Positions 1-10,749 of a DNA stretch of 64,000 nucleotides are shown one piece after another. Origin of the DNA: Cordylochernes scorpioides (taxonomy: Eukaryota > Arthropoda > Arachnida > Pseudoscorpiones > Chernetidae); assembly GCA_030710605.1 (NCBI GenBank), contig CP092863.1:136529456-136593455 (forward strand), given 5' to 3'. Every line of letters starts with the position of its first letter. Position 1 is the stretch's first letter. Made by a program: the position numbers and the translations under genes. The notes below the pieces were generated by a model. It was not told the origin of the DNA. It did no database searches and worked only from the letters and a program-made list of their open reading frames with translations.

Positions 1-217
1 TGTGTCTTCAATAACGGTCACTGTAATATCTTTCAGAGTTATTGTCACAATCCCGATATACATGCTGAAAGGTACAACTTTCTTAAGTTTTGTTCACACT
101 TGGTTATCTCGTGTGTCTTCAATAAAGGTCACTGTAATATATTTCAGAGTTATTGTCTGAATCCCGATATACATGCTGAAAGGTACAACTTCCTTGAGTT
201 TTGTCCATGAGAGTGTA
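1..217 (+). repeat. Mariner-type MITE, 111-bp-unit end
   Basis: Two tandem copies of a 111-bp unit that recurs at 7820-8923 and elsewhere, closing with the terminal inverted repeat seen in other copies (ending in GTCCATGAG). The element is cut by the window edge. Confidence 0.7.
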
Positions 218-1370
218 TGTCTATTATAGACACACTAGAGATTTGGCTCGTTTAACGAACAGATATAGAGAAAGGAAGCTAGTCTCTTATCACATATAAT
301 AAAGCGTTTGTTCGTTGAAGCCGAATAGGATTGGTCCATTCTGTGTCACGTGTTCAAGTTACGGATGTTATGGATGTTTGTTTGTTCCCTAACTCCTCTC
401 TTAATATTTTTATTTTATACGACAATATTTCGTATACATATTACATTTAGTCCCGGAATTATTCAGGTAACTTCAAAATTATATTTAAACTTTTAAAAAT
501 AACGCAGTTAGCAAAAATACGCATTTAGCTCGACGTTAAGCTCGACGTTAGCGACACGCTCGGCCATTGATTGAAATAAAACGAAATAATTTGATATATA
601 AATATTCGTAATTTACACTAGCCACATCAGCCACATATTTGATAATATTCATAATTTACACTTTAAATACTTTTCATACTTGCCTTCTCTTTCTAATTTT
701 TATAGTCTAAATATTTAAATGCGTACTTTTAACGACGACATTTTTCATTTTAGTAAATCTTAGTAATCTTTAGTAAATTTTACACTTTAATAACATTTTT
801 CATTTTTCATTTTAGCACCGTTTTTATTTTGTTAAGGTCATTTTTCATAAAATGTCTGTTTGTCTGTATGTATGTTTGTTCCCTAACTACTCTCTTAATA
901 TTCTATTTTATACGCCAATATTTAATTACGCCAGAAATTGGCTATTTTAATATTATTTATATTAAATATGCCTATGCGTATTTTTTATTTTATTAAATAT
1001 TTATATTCTTTATTCGATATTTAGTTAATATTCATTTCGATATTTAGTGAATATTCAAAATAGACGCTCAAAATAAAATAGAATAAAATTTCAATATATA
1101 TCGAAAATTGATCTATGTCACATTGTTATATTATATAGTGTTATATAGTGTTATATTATAGTGTAACGTTTTTTTTTTGCATTTTTACACTATACATTTT
1201 TACTCTATACTATAAAATGTTGATATTATGCCTTGAGAGTACAACTGAGAGTACACACTAAATAAAATAGTAAGAATAATGTTATTTCCAATTAAGGTTT
1301 TTCAATAACGAAAACATATTGATGTTAGAGTTTCAAAGAAAATCTAAAAATGAAAATGTTGTTGAAGTAA
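218..1370. other. AT-rich DNA, nothing recognised
   Basis: No coding signal or recognised element. A segment around 360-420 recurs loosely near 850-920 (both contain TTGTTCCCTAACT), so part of this is probably an old repeat. Confidence 0.5.
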
Positions 1371-1800
1371 AAAAAATTAAATTGTGCTGTCTTATATTAT
1401 AGTTTTTTATTGTTGTCTCTTATAAATGTCTTAAAGTTGCAAAACCTATATATAAAGAAAAAAGAATGACCGTTTTCTCTTTATTATATCTACCTTTGCC
1501 AACAGGGACATGTTTCGAGGAAGATCAAATTCCCCTGCACCTTTGTGGCCAACTTGATCAAGTTTGCCCAAAATGTAGAGCAAAATTAAAAATTAAATTG
1601 TGCTGTCTTATATTATAGTTTTTTATTGTTGTCTCTTATAAATGTCTTAAAGTTGCAAAACCTATATATAAAGAAAAAAGAATGACCGTTTCTCTTTATT
1701 ATATCTACCTTTGCCAACAGGGACATGTTTCGAGGAAGATCAAATTCCCCTGCACCTTTGTGGCCAACTTGATCAAGTTTGCCCAAAATGTAGAGCAAAG
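1371..1800 (+). repeat. Direct duplication of about 218 bp
   Basis: The block beginning AAATTAAATTGTGCTG at about 1371 is repeated almost exactly from about 1589. Both copies include the start of the Helitron-like coding segment (GGGACATGTTTCGAGGAAG). The second copy reads on into the longer coding stretch, so this looks like a local tandem duplication inside a Helitron remnant. Confidence 0.8.
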
Positions 1801-2150
1801 TATTTCGAATTGGCACAAACGACATACAGTAAAACTTTTCATAAATGCTGTTCCAGAGGAAAAGTCGAACTTGAACCGATTCAAACCTCTGAACTACTTG
1901 AAAGTTTAATGACTGGAAAGCATCAACTTTCAAAGAACTTCATGGAAAACATCCGTTCCGTCAACAGTGCCCTAGCATTCGCTTCAATGGGAGCAAACCT
2001 TGCACCTCCTCCTGGATATGGGCCCTATTGTTTCCGAATCAACGGACAGATTTATCACCGCTCAGGTGCCTTGCATCCTGAAAATAATGATCATCTATTT
2101 ACCTGAACCAGTTTTTAGCCATGGTCAGTTATATGTTGCTTTTTCTAGGT
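1711..2150 (+). pseudogene. Helitron Rep/helicase remnant
   Basis: Positions 1711-2103 encode about 131 residues that resemble the Helitron_like_N domain: a Cys-rich start (CPKC, then KCCSRGKVELE), then IRSVNSALAFASMGAN and PGYGPYCFRINGQIYH. Directly after the stop, in the +1 frame from 2102, the text reads EPVFSHGQLYVAFSR. This resembles the last motif of the PIF1-type helicase that ends Helitron proteins. The Rep catalytic HUH region and most of the helicase are missing between the two parts, so this is an internally deleted, frameshifted relic. It cannot be active. Element ends (TC...CTRR hairpin) were not located with confidence. Confidence 0.75.
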
Positions 2151-2956
2151 GAAAAGCTCTAAGTGTGTTAAAATAAAAATAATCCACGGAAGCAAGCAAG
2201 GAAGGCTTCTTGAAAATAGTTCAGCTTGCTTCACCAAAAATGTTGTTTACAAAGAAATTTATTCATTGTAAGTTCACCTCTTTTTAAAGTAAAAATGTTA
2301 ATTAAAAAATATCAATAAAATGACCCGAAAGGTAAAATGTTGCAACGCTCGGAAGGGGATCGATCCCTGACGGACCATGAACGTTATTTTACCTCGAACG
2401 CTTCCGATTACATATTATTAAGTATCAAAAAGGAATGTGAGAAATAAAATTAGGAATCTACCTGCTCTAGCCGATTCCGTCCTTGGACGGGCTTTTCTAC
2501 TAGTAGGGTAATAATCGTCTAACATTTCTAAAAAGATTATCTCTAGTACATGTGGTACAATCAATGATTATCATGGGGTAGGTAGTTAGTGACTATGCAC
2601 TTAAGAAAGTTAACATAAGGAATTTAAGCTATTTAGGACTAGTATGTTTTTAATAAATCATTTTTACTACCTTTTCTACAATGATAGAAATATTACCAAA
2701 GTCCCGTCTAACCATACGCCTGTGAATTACCTTTGCCAACACAACCTCTGCATTATGATATAAAATATAAAGTGTATTAAATATCTTGTGATTAATTTTC
2801 CTTTCTAACAAATGTCCATATTTTGATTTTTTTTAAAATAAAATACACTCATATGGACAAAACTTAATGAAGTGGAAAGTCTTTGATGTCGCCTGTCGTC
2901 TAGTTGTTTTAAGGAGATATAAGGAATTTATTTCATTTTTGCTATTGACGATTGTT

Positions 2957-5192
2957 TCTACAGTAAAAACACAGTATAACAACATTGTACCTACAATAAA
3001 ACACAGTATAACAACATTGTACCTACAGTAAAACACAGTGTAATAACATTGTATCTACAATAAAATACAGTGTAATAACATTGTATCTACAATAAAACAC
3101 AGTGTAATAACATTGTATCTACAATAAAACACAGTGTAATAACATTGTACCTACAGTAAAACACAGTATAACAACATTGTATCTACAATAAAACACAGTA
3201 TAACAACATTGTATCTACAATAAAATACAGTGTAATAACATTGTATCTACAATAAAACACAGTGTAATAACATTGTATCTACAATAAAACACAGTGTAAT
3301 AACATTGTACCTACAATAAAAACACAGTGTAATAACATTGTACCTACAATAAAAAACAGTGTAACAACATTGTATCTACAATAAAACACAGTGTAATAAC
3401 ATTGTATCTACAATAAAACACAGTATAACAACATTGTACCTACAGTAAAACACAGTGTAATAACATTGTACCTACAATAAAAAAAAGTGTAATAACATTG
3501 TATCTACAATAAAACACAGTGTAATAACATTGTATCTACAATAAAACACAGTATAACAACATTGTACCTACAGTAAAACACAGTGTAATAACATTGTACC
3601 TACAGTAAAACACAGTATAACAACATTGTATCTACAGTAAAACACAGTGTAATAACATTGTATCTACAATAAAATACAGTGTAATAACATTGTATCTACA
3701 ATAAAACACAGTGTAATAACATTGTATCTACAATAAAACACAGTGTAATAACATTGTACCTACAGTAAAACACAGTATAACAACATTGTATCTACAATAA
3801 AACACAGTATAACAACATTGTATCTACAATAAAATACAGTGTAATAACATTGTATCTACAATAAAACACAGTGTAATAACATTGTATCTACAATAAAACA
3901 CAGTGTAATAACATTGTACCTACAATAAAACACAGTGTAATAACATTGTACCTACAATAAAAAACAGTGTAACAACATTGTATCTACAATAAAACACAGT
4001 GTAATAACATTGTATCTACAATAAAACACAGTATAACAACATTGTACCTACAGTAAAACACAGTGTAATAACATTGTACCTACAATAAAAAAAAGTGTAA
4101 TAACATTGTATCTACAATAAAACACAGTGTAATAACATTGTATCTACAATAAAACACAGTATAACAACATTGTACCAACAGTAAAACACAGTGTAATAAC
4201 ATTGTACCTACAGTAAAACACAGTATAACAACATTGTATCTACAATAAAACACAGTGTAATAACATTGTATCTACAATAAAACACAGTATAACAACATTG
4301 TACCTACAGTAAAACACAGTGTAATAACATTGTACCTACAGTAAAACACAGTATAACAACATTGTATCTACAATAAAACACAGTGTAATAACATTGTATC
4401 TACCATAAAACACAGTATAACAACATTGTACCTACAGTAAAACACAGTGTAATAACATTGTATCTACAATAAAACACAGTGTAATAACATTGTACCTACA
4501 ATAAAACACAGTGTAATAACATTGTATCTACAATAAAAACACAGTGTAATAACATTGTATCTACAATAAAACACAGTATAACAACATTGTACCTACAGTA
4601 AAACACAGTGTAATAACATTGTACCTACAGTAAAACACAGTATAACAACATTGTATCTACAATAAAACACAGTGTAATAACATTGTATCTACAATAAAAC
4701 ACAGTATAACAACATTGTACCTACAGTAAAACACAGTGTAATAACATTGTATCTACAATAAAACACAGTGTAATAACATTGTATCTACAATAAAACACAG
4801 TGTAATAACATTGTATCTACAATAAAACACAGTGTAATAACATTGTACCTACAGTAAAACACAGTGTAATAACATTGTACCTACAGTAAAACACAGTATA
4901 ACAACATTGTATCTACAATAAAACACAGTGTAATAACATTGTATCTACAATAAAACACAGTATAACAACATTGTACCTACAGTAAAACACAGTGTAATAA
5001 CATTGTATCTACAATAAAACACAGTGTAATAACATTGTACCTACAGTAAAACACAGTGTAATAACATTGTATCTACAATAAAATACAGTGTAATAACATT
5101 GTATCTACAATAAAACACAGTGTAATAACATTGTACCTACAATAAAACACAGTGTAATAACATTGTATCTACAATAAAACACAGTGTAACAG
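2957..5192. repeat. 32-bp minisatellite, about 70 units
   Basis: About 2.2 kb of head-to-tail 32-bp units that begin around ACACAGTGTAATAACATTG. Variation is limited to a few positions (GTGTAAT or GTATAAC; ATC or ACC; CAATA or CAGTA), with occasional length changes in the A-run. The same variant strings recur in blocks, suggesting block duplication within the array. The array stops about 20 bp before the 3' splice site of the first visible SLC35F exon, so it occupies the end of that intron. Confidence 0.95.
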
Positions 5193-5212
5193 ACACATCT
5201 ACCATGTGACAG

Positions 5213-5504
5213 AAGGGGATTCAGGGAACGCTGAAGACGCCTATCTACGAACAGCGTTGACACGCCGCCGTGAGAGACTAGCGGCTACACGGCGTGCTCT
5301 ATGCGGGGCCGCGCTCGGCCTGGCCATGGCGATGTGCTGGGCAGGTGCTGTGCACGTGCTCAAGTTAACACGACGTCGGACATTCCGTGCACCGCTCTTC
5401 ACAGCGTGGTTCTGTTCTCTGCCCAACCTGCTCTTCCTGCCTGCCTTCTTCCTAGCACGTCTGGTCTCCCCAGCGCAATCTCAGCCTTTCCGCAAGATCC
5501 TAAC
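5213..5504 (+). CDS. SLC35F3/4-like: SLC35F3/F4-like transporter, exon 1 in window
   Basis: This is the first visible exon of a drug/metabolite-transporter superfamily protein of the SLC35F3/F4 type. SLC35F3 has been linked to thiamine transport; the substrate here is not known. It encodes a basic cytoplasmic stretch (RTALTRRRERLAATRR), a first membrane span (ALGLAMAMCWAGAVHVL) and a second (APLFTAWFCSLPNLLFLPAF). The WAGAVHVLKLT segment and the following AP-x-x-T/A-W pattern fit the family. The 3' splice site is AG at 5211-5212 (phase 1). An alternative AG lies at 5191-5192. The donor is GTAAGT at 5505, leaving two bases of a codon. The polypyrimidine tract is poor because the minisatellite runs almost to the exon. 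There is no in-frame ATG near the start, so upstream coding exons are expected. Confidence 0.82.
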
Positions 5505-5660
5505 GTAAGTACATCCTCAGTCCAGACACATAGAGATTGGTATTATGTAAACATGGTAACAGCTTTCTGGATTAACTTTTTATTTCTATTTTATCAATAA
5601 AATCATAAAATTCCTCCGAAATTTAGATTACAATAAAACTCAGTCTCCGAGGATATGTTC

Positions 5661-5968
5661 CTTTTTTTTTTGCTTATCCCTAGTACACGTGGTACAGGAC
5701 ATGATAATCATGGTGGGTAGTTAGCGACTGCTTTTACTGTAAGCGCACCACATGTCTACACATGTGAAAAGCAGTTCGACTTTGCACTTACAAATGTTCC
5801 AGAGCCTCGTTTGGTTACTTGCACTCGCTGGTGGGGTTGAACTTTTGCAAGAATCGGGGGCCATTGGAGCATTTTTTTTTTAAACAGAAAAAAGTGTCCA
5901 ATGCGGGAATCGAACCCGGGTCGTAGTGGTCGAAAACCAAACGGTTTAAACAGCCTTCCACCGACCTC
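5661..5968 (-). mobile_element. tRNA-derived SINE
   Basis: On the minus strand the head carries an A-box-like TGGTCTAAACCG and a canonical B box, GGTTCGATTCC, as in a tRNA. The body contains the palindrome CATGATAATCATG. The 3' end is AGGGATAAGC followed by poly(A), seen as T's at 5662-5671. At least six related copies lie in the window. Internal RNA polymerase III promotion is expected from the two boxes. Confidence 0.85.
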
Positions 5969-5971
5969 CAG

Positions 5972-6905
5972 TAAACGTTGTAAACTCCTGTAGAAGGGTT
6001 TACAGTACCTGAAAATTTGAGAGAAAATTCAATAAAGTAAGAAACTTATACTCAGAAACTTTTTTTTTTTTTTTGTAATTTATTAGTTAATTCTTAAGCT
6101 TTCGGCATTTCCGTTCTTCTACAAGAATTCAAAAGAAATGATAATAAAAGCCTTTAGATACTAATTAAATATTTATATGTGGTATAATAATAAGGTGGAA
6201 AAATAAATAAGGACACCACAATTTGAAAGATAGACAACCAGAGAAAGAGGGAGAGAGACGGAACCGGCCACAGCCGGGCGGCCGTTCGTATCGCACACAA
6301 TCCCCCCACTGTCTCAATAGTCCTCGAAGTTCCAAGTAACGGCCCCTGTGGTCGCCACTTGGAATGTCGCCGATGTCTAAAGTGACCGGACTTTACCCGC
6401 CCGTCTCTCTCTCTGGATCAACTGTAGGTTTGCTTTATTATTCCTGGAAGAGTATATATTATGACATATATGTAGTAATGTAGTTTGTTATCCTGTTGGA
6501 TGAATGCAGTGTGGCATGTTGGTTGCAGTCGTGGTGGCCACAATGTTTAGAGTGGTTTCAGGCGTGATTGGGATTACACAAAAGGACAAAGTATGTTGGA
6601 TGTCACCATAGAGATGGTGAGAGAGTAAGTGAAGCCGACACCGGTCAGGACAGTTCTGTCTAGAGGGGTCTGTCAATCTCGTGTCTCAAAGCGGACTGAT
6701 CTGTTTGAGTAAGAAGGGGCACACCTGGTAACCCGACATGTTTTTCGGGCCTTTTTCCTCCACTGGCGCCGACTGTCACTCACTCGAAATTTTATTTCTG
6801 TCACCTTGGCAATTACATTACATCTATACAACACATGGAGACATAGATATATATTGGAATATATTACAACATATATTAAAATGCGGTCATATATTTTGGA
6901 TCAAA
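5972..6905. other. Unassigned intronic sequence
   Basis: No exon was identified. The GC-richer stretch at 6230-6420 has no convincing open frame. Part of 6480-6680 may be an old repeat related to sequences near 51400 and 56150 (shared GTTGGATGTCACC motif). Confidence 0.4.
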
Positions 6906-6924
6906 TATATTTATTTGAAATTCG

Positions 6925-7050
6925 ATATTTCGACAAGGTTCACACACACACACAAAGCCTTTATTAAGACGTTAGTCTTATACAGATTCTCCGTACAAGG
7001 TGCAATAACAGGAAAAGAGCAGCACAGGAAACCAGTAGTTCCGCAACTAT
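6925..7050. repeat. Single unit related to 112-bp satellite
   Basis: Contains a CTTTATTAAGAC...GTCTTATACAGATTC hairpin followed by a CAGCACAGGAA segment, as in the units of the 21.5-22.8 kb array. It is a dispersed single copy. Confidence 0.6.
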
Positions 7051-7817
7051 ATACAATTATTAGTAATAAGGAAAAGTAAGATTTAATATGAAAGGTCGAC
7101 GCCATCGCCTCAAGTCTTCAATTCCATAAGCGCGGAGCAGAAATAGGGACTAAGTTATTAAGTTCGCCATAAATATAGCATCCAGACACAAAAAGGAGGT
7201 TTATATTTCGACGAGATTGTTCTCTTATCTTCTTCTAAATATTGCTGTGATAAATAATTTTATGTGTAATTTTACTTCAAGTAATTCAAATAAAATCTAC
7301 TTAAGAGGTAAATAATTATCTTTACCTTTCCACGACTGCACCTCTTTTCAACACCAAAACACAAAAATAATTCTAATCACAACCTATATATAGTTGTGTA
7401 CAAATGTCTTCAGCAAAGAAGGTTTCCCCACCTTGAGAAAGTTCTTCTCCAGACAAGGTCTTCATTCCTCAGTTCCACACCGAGGAAGTACCTATAGATG
7501 CGTGTCTTGGCAGACGCCAGGATGTCTTAGACATCCAGCTAATTAGAATTCTTGTGCCAATTGTTTTCTTTCTTCCATAAAAACTATAAAAAAACAAACA
7601 TCTATTGAAAGACAATTTCAACCAGGGTTGTTCAGTTTGATTGGGATTTCTTCTAATTATTTTAGTGTTAATATTTACGTCACGAATTCTTTCTAAACAA
7701 TAACAAATGGATTTTTTATTTTATTATTTAAATCAATTAGAGGTACACTCTCGTTAATTATTTAATTGTGTTCTTTCTTATTAGACTCCCCCCAAAACGC
7801 TCTTTGATATATTTATT
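7051..7817. other. Unassigned AT-rich intronic sequence
   Basis: Nothing recognised on either strand. Confidence 0.4.
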
Positions 7818-7819
7818 TA

Positions 7820-8923
7820 CACTCATGGACAAAATTTAAGGAAGTTGAAAGTATTTGATGTCGCCGGTCGTCTATTTTTTTTTTTTTTTTTTTAAGGAGA
7901 GAGAGGCAATTTTGTTCACACTTGGTTATCTCGTATGTCTTCAATAAAGGTCACTGTAATATATTTCCGAGTTATTGTCTGAATCCCGATATACATGCGA
8001 AAAAGTACAACTTCCTTAAGTTTTGTTCACACTTGGTTATCTCGTGTGTCTTCAATACAGGTCACTGTAATATCTTTCATAGTTATTGTCTGAATCCCGA
8101 TATACATGTTAAAAGGTACAACTTCCTTAAGTTATGTTCACACTTGGTTATCTCATGTGTCTTCAATAAAGGTCACTGTAATATCTTTCAGAGTTATTAT
8201 CTGAATCCCGATATACATGCTAAAAGGTACAACTTCCTTAAGTTTTGTTCACACTTGGTTATCTCGTGTGTCTTCAATAAAGGTCACTGTAATATCTTTC
8301 AGAGTTATTGTCTGAATCCCGATATACATGCTAAAAAGTACAACTTCCTTAAGTTTTGTTCACACTTGGTTATCTCGTGTGTCTTCAATAAAGGTCACTG
8401 TAATATCTTTCAGAGTTATTGTCTGAATCCCGATATACATGCTAAAAAGTACAACTTCCTTAAGTTTTGTTCACACTTGGTTATCTCGTGTGTCTTCAAT
8501 ACAGGTCATTGTAATATCTTTCAGAGTTATTGTCTGAATTCCGATATATATGTTAAACGGTACAACTTCCTCAAGTTTTGTTCACACTTAGTTATCTCGT
8601 GTGTCTTCAATAAAAGAAAACTGTAATATCTCTCAGAGTTATTGTCTGAATCCCGATATATATGTTAAAAGCTACAACTTCCTTAAGTTTTGTTCACACT
8701 TGGTTATCTCGTGTGTCTTCAATAAAGGTTACTGTAATATCTTTCAGAGTTATTGTCTGAATCCCGATATACATGCTGAAAGCTAAACCTTCCTTAAGTT
8801 ATGTTCACACTTGGTTATCTCGTGTGTCTTCAATAAAGGTCACTGTAATATCTTTCAGAGTTATTGTCTGAATCCCGATATACATGCTGAAAGGTAAAAC
8901 CTCCTTAAGTTTTGTCCATGAGT
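7820..8923 (+). mobile_element. Mariner-type MITE with amplified 111-bp core
   Basis: The ends form a terminal inverted repeat (CACTCATGGACAAAA at the left, TTTTGTCCATGAG at the right) next to TA, as for Tc1/mariner-type MITEs. Between them lie about nine tandem 111-bp units (CACTTGGTTATCTCG recurs at 7919, 8030 and 8141). Because 111 is divisible by 3, one frame stays open for 234 codons and encodes a repetitive 37-residue motif. I read that open frame as a by-product of unit length, not as a gene. Single-unit versions of the same element lie near 27100 and 36345. Confidence 0.85.
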
Positions 8924-9169
8924 ATAGATAATTTTCTCTATCAATTCTTTCCCAACTATAGCAAATCCAGACGGCTACACTCTTTGAATTGCCTTCTTTC
9001 AATAGCTCTGCCCCGTTGAATTTACCAGGAAACAAATCGGATTGAAACACTTGGTGAACTGGTTCTCTAAGGCAACCAAGACAGACTTCTAAACCTCAGG
9101 ACAGCCAGGGTAGTTGGCGATATATTGATACGCTGTAGGAGCCTGCATTGCCTATATATTATATGTATT

Positions 9170-9400
9170 ACGATGCACTAGCGCGCCATCTGTTATGAAA
9201 ATTCGAAACTATTTCAGACGCGTAAGATTCTTTTTGAAAAATAAACAATTTCTACTGCCCTTACTACAATGGAAAAATTAATGGGAGGGCCTGGCTCATC
9301 AGTGGTGAACCCTGCCAGCGGTTTCGCCAGTTTAATCTACCATACCACTGTTATATTGCATTTTTCGATCTTCCTTTTATAGTGATACTGTTGCTAGACT
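9170..9400. repeat. Foldback family F6, one arm
   Basis: One arm of a repeat marked by GCGCGCCATCTGTTAT at its outer edge and the core CCTGGCTCATCAGTGG ... AGCGGTTTCGCCAG. On the minus strand this core contains CTGATGAG and GAAAC, with complementary flanks. Other copies are at 10213, 11800, 12716, 36633 and 61685. Confidence 0.75.
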
Positions 9401-9645
9401 CTTGGAATGGATCATATATTATATGTGTTCAGGTATAAAATATATATAAATAGTTTTTTTTTATTTTTATCTCTCTTCTCTTCTCTAGTTTTTTTCTTTT
9501 TCATTTGGCGTCATTATCCTTAGCGGTACATCGCGCTATCTTGTTATAGTTGAACATTATTAGAGTTGAATTGAATATTCCATCAATAAACAATGTAATT
9601 TATAATACAATATAATGCGGATAATAATTGTATAGAACGATATTT

Positions 9646-9871
9646 GAAAATTATACCGCATGTGTTTCTTTTGAACGAAAAATCGAAATTTATTTTAAGG
9701 AGAAATAACGATTATTTATATGGGACATCCCTGAACACTTTTATTTTTCCGTTTATCATTACTCTTCACAATTCATCCTTTCATACTTCATCCCTAAGAT
9801 TAGAAATAATCGTTATTTCTCCTTAAAATAAATTTCGATTTTTCGTTCAAAAAAAAAAACACATGTGGAAT
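9646..9871. repeat. Palindromic MITE-like element
   Basis: Inverted arms of about 70 bp (GAACGAAAAATCGAAATTTA on the left, its complement on the right at about 9827-9850) around a short centre that includes CACTTTTATTTTTCCG. A relative lies at 49230-49580. It ends about 60 bp before SLC35F exon 2. Confidence 0.8.
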
Positions 9872-9933
9872 AATTTTCAAATGTCGTTCTACAATAAACA
9901 ATGTGTAATTTCTATGTTTTGGTGTTGTTACAG

Positions 9934-10153
9934 AGACAACATTCAGCAGTACCAGGACAAAGGTCTATCTGTACTCCAGCTGGTGGGCCGCGGCAGTGTG
10001 TTCGCTTGTCTGTGGGTGCTCACTCTCTATCTACTCATCCAATCTCTCAGTATACTGGACGCAACGGCTGCCTTGGCTCTGTACGCCACTAAGGTGACCT
10101 TCGCCTATCTCCTATCCTGGGTCATCCTGCATGAGCAGTTCGTTGGAGTCAGG
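9934..10153 (+). CDS. SLC35F3/4-like: SLC35F3/F4-like transporter, exon 2 in window
   Basis: The 3' splice site is TTGTTACAG at 9925-9933, with one base completing the split codon left by the previous exon. The donor is GTGAGT at 10154, in phase 0. The exon encodes DNIQQYQDKGLSVLQL, then membrane spans around SVFACLWVLTLYLLI and VTFAYLLSWVILHEQFVGVR. The pattern 'LSWVxLxExFxGVR' closing an exon is characteristic of SLC35F3/F4. The exon falls between a palindromic MITE and a foldback repeat and is itself uninterrupted. Confidence 0.87.
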
Positions 10154-10212
10154 GTGAGTGGCTTTATCAACCATAGTTACACCAGATTTCTGATTTAAAA
10201 AATCCCAAACTC

Positions 10213-10452
10213 ATCTATGTATCAAATTACAAAACTATTTTAGACGCGTAATATTCTTTTTAAAATGAAACAATTTCTACTGCCCTTACTTAAACTGGCG
10301 AAACCGCTGGGAGGGTCCACCACTGATGAGCCAGGCCCTCCCTTTAATTTTTCCATTGCAGTAAGGGCAGTAGAAATTGTTTCATTTTAAAAAGAATATT
10401 ACGCGTCTAAAATAGTTTTGTAATTTGATAACAGATGGCGCGCTAGTGCAAC
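10213..10452. repeat. Foldback family F6 with ribozyme-like core
   Basis: An inverted repeat. The arms share TTCTACTGCCCTTACT and the AATATTCTTTTTAAAAT segment. The plus strand reads CTGGC (10295-10299), GAAA (10300-10303), CTGATGA (10323-10329) and GCCAG (10330-10334). These are hammerhead core segments flanked by a complementary 5-bp helix, but in permuted order. Confidence 0.8.
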
Positions 10453-10526
10453 TTAATATAATTCATCTATGTATAACGATTGAAGACATTTTATAAAATA
10501 TCAAAAAACACCTTGCGCAATAATTT

Positions 10527-10715
10527 ATGAAAAAAGGCATCTCCTCATCGTGCAACTGAATGTTTCTGATGGCTTGCGCCATCTATCGGAATAAATTATT
10601 CTCGTTGATTTTTGAATGAATATAGTTGAAATTTATTCCGATAGATGGCGCAAGCCATCAGCAAATTTCAGTTGCACGATAAGGAGATGCCTTTTTTCAT
10701 AATTTAGGCACTTTA
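10527..10715. repeat. Palindromic repeat with GATGGCGCAAGCCATC
   Basis: Two arms (AAAAGGCATCTCC ... and its complement GGAGATGCCTTTTTTC) around ATAGATGGCGCAAGCC. It shares its ends with the ribozyme-bearing foldback family but lacks the central hammerhead. Confidence 0.8.
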
Positions 10716-10749
10716 TTCTAGTACAATATCACATTTGTACTATTTTTTA

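Noticed and set aside
2957..5192. CRISPR-like array
   Set aside because: 32-bp units are contiguous with no unique spacers and the sequence is eukaryotic; it is a minisatellite.
5880..5968. Functional tRNA gene on the minus strand
   Set aside because: The A and B boxes are tRNA-like, but the acceptor stem does not close and the sequence continues into a SINE body found in many copies.
7922..8626. 234-residue open frame
   Set aside because: It is a translation of the 111-bp satellite; the unit length is divisible by three, and the same DNA occurs as noncoding MITE units elsewhere.
10290..10342. HDV-like ribozyme on the minus strand of F6
   Set aside because: The nested helix order (P1, P2, P1', P2') fits, but the joining region lacks the expected catalytic C context and a P4. 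The plus strand has hammerhead core segments, so I prefer that reading, with doubt.
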